Shown here: positions 43,521-45,297 of the stretch, one piece after another
Layout of the letters: the number at the start of each line of letters is the position of its first letter
How positions within the stretch are numbered: position 1 is the stretch's first letter
Assembly (NCBI GenBank): GCA_031271005.1
Contig: JAISWT010000108.1
Coordinates: 1 to 45,297, forward strand
Direction: 5' to 3'
Source of the DNA: Prevotellaceae bacterium
GTDB taxonomy: Bacteria > Bacteroidota > Bacteroidia > Bacteroidales > Paludibacteraceae
DNA: 45,297 nucleotides
The notes under the pieces: model-generated
Told to the model about the DNA's origin: nothing
Databases searched by the model: none
Seen by the model: only the letters and a program-made list of their open reading frames with translations
Made by a program: the position numbers and the translations under genes

Positions 43521-45297
43521 TTATTTCAAAATAATCTTCTGCACTTTGCGCGTGCTGCCATTTTCTACAATTACAAAGTATGTCCCTGCTACGCGGCTGA
43601 TGTTTATTGTCTGTCCGTATTTAATCGAATCGTAATAATCAACAGTTCTGCCTGTTATATCAGTTACTTTTACTTTGCTGCCATCGGGCGCTTCAATCGT
43701 TACCTTACCTTCGGTAATGGCAGGATAGATGCGGATTCCGTCAGTTTCTACATTATTAAAGCCATCTACATTATCAGTGGTGAAGGTAATAACTGTTGCG
43801 CCGTCAAGTCCGGGTACAGCGCCATCAGGGATTGTCAAAGTATATGTTGTTTCACCTTCCAGTTTTGCACCATCAGCAAGCGTAACTGTAATTACTCCAT
43901 CTTCGTATGTAACCACCACGTCAACTGCATTGCCATTGGCAGTGAGCGTTACTCCGCTAAAATCAGGCGTACCATTTACATCTGCATCATCGTTAAGAGT
44001 GATGGTAATGGCGGTAGTTTCGGGATCAACTGCAACTGCTCCGTCTTCTATGCTGGAAGCCACAACCTCCAAATCAACAGGACAGGGAGTGAACGTGTAC
44101 AACGGATTGGTTAGAAACAAAACGTCGACATTGCCAAGTTCGCCCTCTGCAACAGCAAAAAGTTGTTCTCCGTTTGCATCAAGTAAATCAAACGCCACTT
44201 CTCCGAAGTAACTGCCTTGATGCCAAACAAGTTCTGCGGGAATGCCCTTGCAAAGCGAAACCTGAAATATCTGCGGGTCGTATAGTGTAGAACGGTCATT
44301 CCTTACTGCTGCAATCACAATGCCCTTTTGTATGAATTGAAGAGTTCCTGCACCGTCCCAGCCATCTCCCCGACCATCGGTTGTTACAACTGTGTAAGTG
44401 CATCTGTCTTCGGGTTGGCAAATAGTGGTCTCGAATGTTTTGGAAGCCCACGCGCTCTTGTCATCCTCGCCGCAATTGGACTGTACATATACATAATACG
44501 TTGTTGTTTCTTCCAACTCTGTGGCATGGTACGAAGGGGTTGTTAAGCCCTGTGCTGTGGGCGTTACCGTTGTAAAGTCGGTAATCTGAACAGGCGACAC
44601 AATCACGTTCCACGTAGTGGCATCCGATGTCCAACTGATGTCGGCGGTCTCACTGCCAATGTTGGATACAATCAGCGCCGAAGGGGCAACACAGGTAATA
44701 AGTTCGCCAATGTTAACATCATCAATAAGAACGCCGAGACCACCATTAGCAGTTACCTCAAACTTTAACTGATAGGTAGCCGAGGGCGACGGCAACGCAA
44801 CAGAAGTATTAAACCATAAGTTCAATGCCGTGTTAGTTGATGTAAATTCCATGTCGGGCAACAATGTCCAACTGTCGGCTACTGAGGCTCTGTAATAAAC
44901 TCGCAACTCTTCGTTGCGTCCTTCCCACTCCATGAGTTGACGTTTGAACGACAGTCCCGGTGCGCTTAATGCTGTAATGTCAAACACAGGAGTTTCTATA
45001 TAGGCAATATCGCCAATATCAGCGCTGTATGAAATGTAAAGGCTCCGGACTCCTTCTTCTATCGGTTCAGCATAGCCTGTCAACCTGCTATTGTCAACAA
45101 CCAGTATTCCCGGGAAACTGCTTCCAAGATGTCCTGTCCAGCACCCCGGAATTTGTGTGCTGCTCTCAAATCCTTCGTGATAAGGATTTTCCGGAGTAAC
45201 CACAGTAGCAACGCAAGCCGAGCCTGCGCAGTCGGGGGTAAAGGTATACAGAGGATTGCTCAGCGCCAAAACGTTGCCATTGCCAAGCGTACCCTGA
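43521..45297 (-). CDS. T9SS-exported multidomain adhesin-like protein (5' end outside window)
   Basis: The frame is open to the right edge, so the protein is N-terminally incomplete (about 590 residues visible). Domains in order: a Cleaved_adhesin/MAM-like jelly roll (about residues 25-190), a fibronectin type III domain (about 195-285), a beta domain starting CTYTVVTTDGRGDGWDG, a Big_5/SbsA-type Ig domain (about 400-500) and a C-terminal type IX sorting domain of about 75 residues (IRIYPAITEGKVTIE, then VKVTDITGRTV, ending KVQKIILK). The phrase NPLYTFTP with an LGN/VL lead occurs twice, once at the left of the visible protein and once near residue 390, showing an internal duplication. It is predicted to be secreted and surface-attached. 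Ligand unknown. Confidence 0.9.
   Translation of the reverse strand, partial: QGTLGNGNVLALSNPLYTFTPDCAGSACVATVVTPENPYHEGFESSTQIPGCWTGHLGSSFPGILVVDNSRLTGYAEPIEEGVRSLYISYSADIGDIAYIETPVFDITALSAPGLSFKRQLMEWEGRNEELRVYYRASVADSWTLLPDMEFTSTNTALNLWFNTSVALPSPSATYQLKFEVTANGGLGVLIDDVNIGELITCVAPSALIVSNIGSETADISWTSDATTWNVIVSPVQITDFTTVTPTAQGLTTPSYHATELEETTTYYVYVQSNCGEDDKSAWASKTFETTICQPEDRCTYTVVTTDGRGDGWDGAGTLQFIQKGIVIAAVRNDRSTLYDPQIFQVSLCKGIPAELVWHQGSYFGEVAFDLLDANGEQLFAVAEGELGNVDVLFLTNPLYTFTPCPVDLEVVASSIEDGAVAVDPETTAITITLNDDADVNGTPDFSGVTLTANGNAVDVVVTYEDGVITVTLADGAKLEGETTYTLTIPDGAVPGLDGATVITFTTDNVDGFNNVETDGIRIYPAITEGKVTIEAPDGSKVKVTDITGRTVDYYDSIKYGQTINISRVAGTYFVIVENGSTRKVQKIILK

Overview
The window reads as the chromosome of a member of the Bacteroidetes, most likely the order Bacteroidales. 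The evidence is a fused nuoCD, an S46 dipeptidyl-peptidase of the DPP7 type, a DUF4270 lipoprotein next to a half-length GT5 starch-synthase-like protein, a CarboxypepD_reg/TonB receptor beside a Cys-rich HYC_CC_PP-like protein, a type IX secretion sorting domain, an S16 with an acidic tail, and many TAnnTTTG -7 promoter boxes. Nothing fixes genus or species. Most of the window is housekeeping. The accessory material is a restriction-modification operon, short mobile elements and unusually repeat-filled intergenic spacers.

Layout. 1-2.0 kb: atpC, a small membrane protein and atpB on the minus strand, cut off from the rest of the ATP synthase operon. 2.1-5.6 kb: a DedA protein, tRNA-Ser(GGA), a lone HlyD-type adaptor and rpsP. 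5.7-9.6 kb: solitary nuoCD and a secreted S46 dipeptidyl-peptidase. 10.1-13.8 kb (plus strand): an HD phosphohydrolase, a small Cys/His-rich exported protein and a TonB-dependent receptor. 14-20.4 kb (minus strand): a CCC-motif/DUF2752 pair, nspC, gdhA, a DUF4270 lipoprotein and the GT5-like protein. 20.4-22.6 kb: repeats, a MITE-like element and a Gly-rich TonB-family protein. 22.6-25.7 kb (plus strand): htrA and dgt. 25.9-28.6 kb: rnpA-aroC-hemW. 28.7-33.9 kb: an RluD pseudouridine synthase carrying an N-terminal HigA-type HTH domain, then secA. 34.2-37.4 kb: a three-gene restriction-modification operon. 37.7-41.6 kb (plus strand): guaB, purA and a DUF2156 protein. 41.9-43.1 kb: a CoA-transferase alpha subunit and a 3-aminobutyryl-CoA ammonia-lyase-like protein (lysine fermentation). 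43.5 kb to the end: a large T9SS-exported adhesin-like protein running off the right edge.

The two most unusual loci. (1) At 34164-37370 a single promoter drives a tandem methyltransferase (an N-terminal DPPY domain and a C-terminal TSPPYW domain). It is followed, with a 4-base overlap, by a LAGLIDADG-fold protein whose two catalytic acids are replaced by Arg and Thr, and then by a 161-residue protein with a PD-(D/E)XK-like D-X16-EXK motif. I infer a restriction system in which a catalytically dead homing-endonuclease fold supplies specificity and the small protein cuts. (2) At 28724-30157 an almost complete HigA-type antitoxin domain is fused in frame to RluD, with no HigB toxin beside it.

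The non-coding DNA is also notable. Heptamer and octamer words are tandemly repeated in nearly every large spacer and in several cases supply the stop codon of the neighbouring gene. Two copies of a MITE with matching terminal inverted repeats are present, one of them inside a composite repeat that also occurs without the insertion at 30.4 kb. Genes that normally sit in long operons (atp, nuo, exb-tonB, ABC exporter with adaptor, lysine fermentation) appear here as fragments, which suggests extensive gene-order shuffling.
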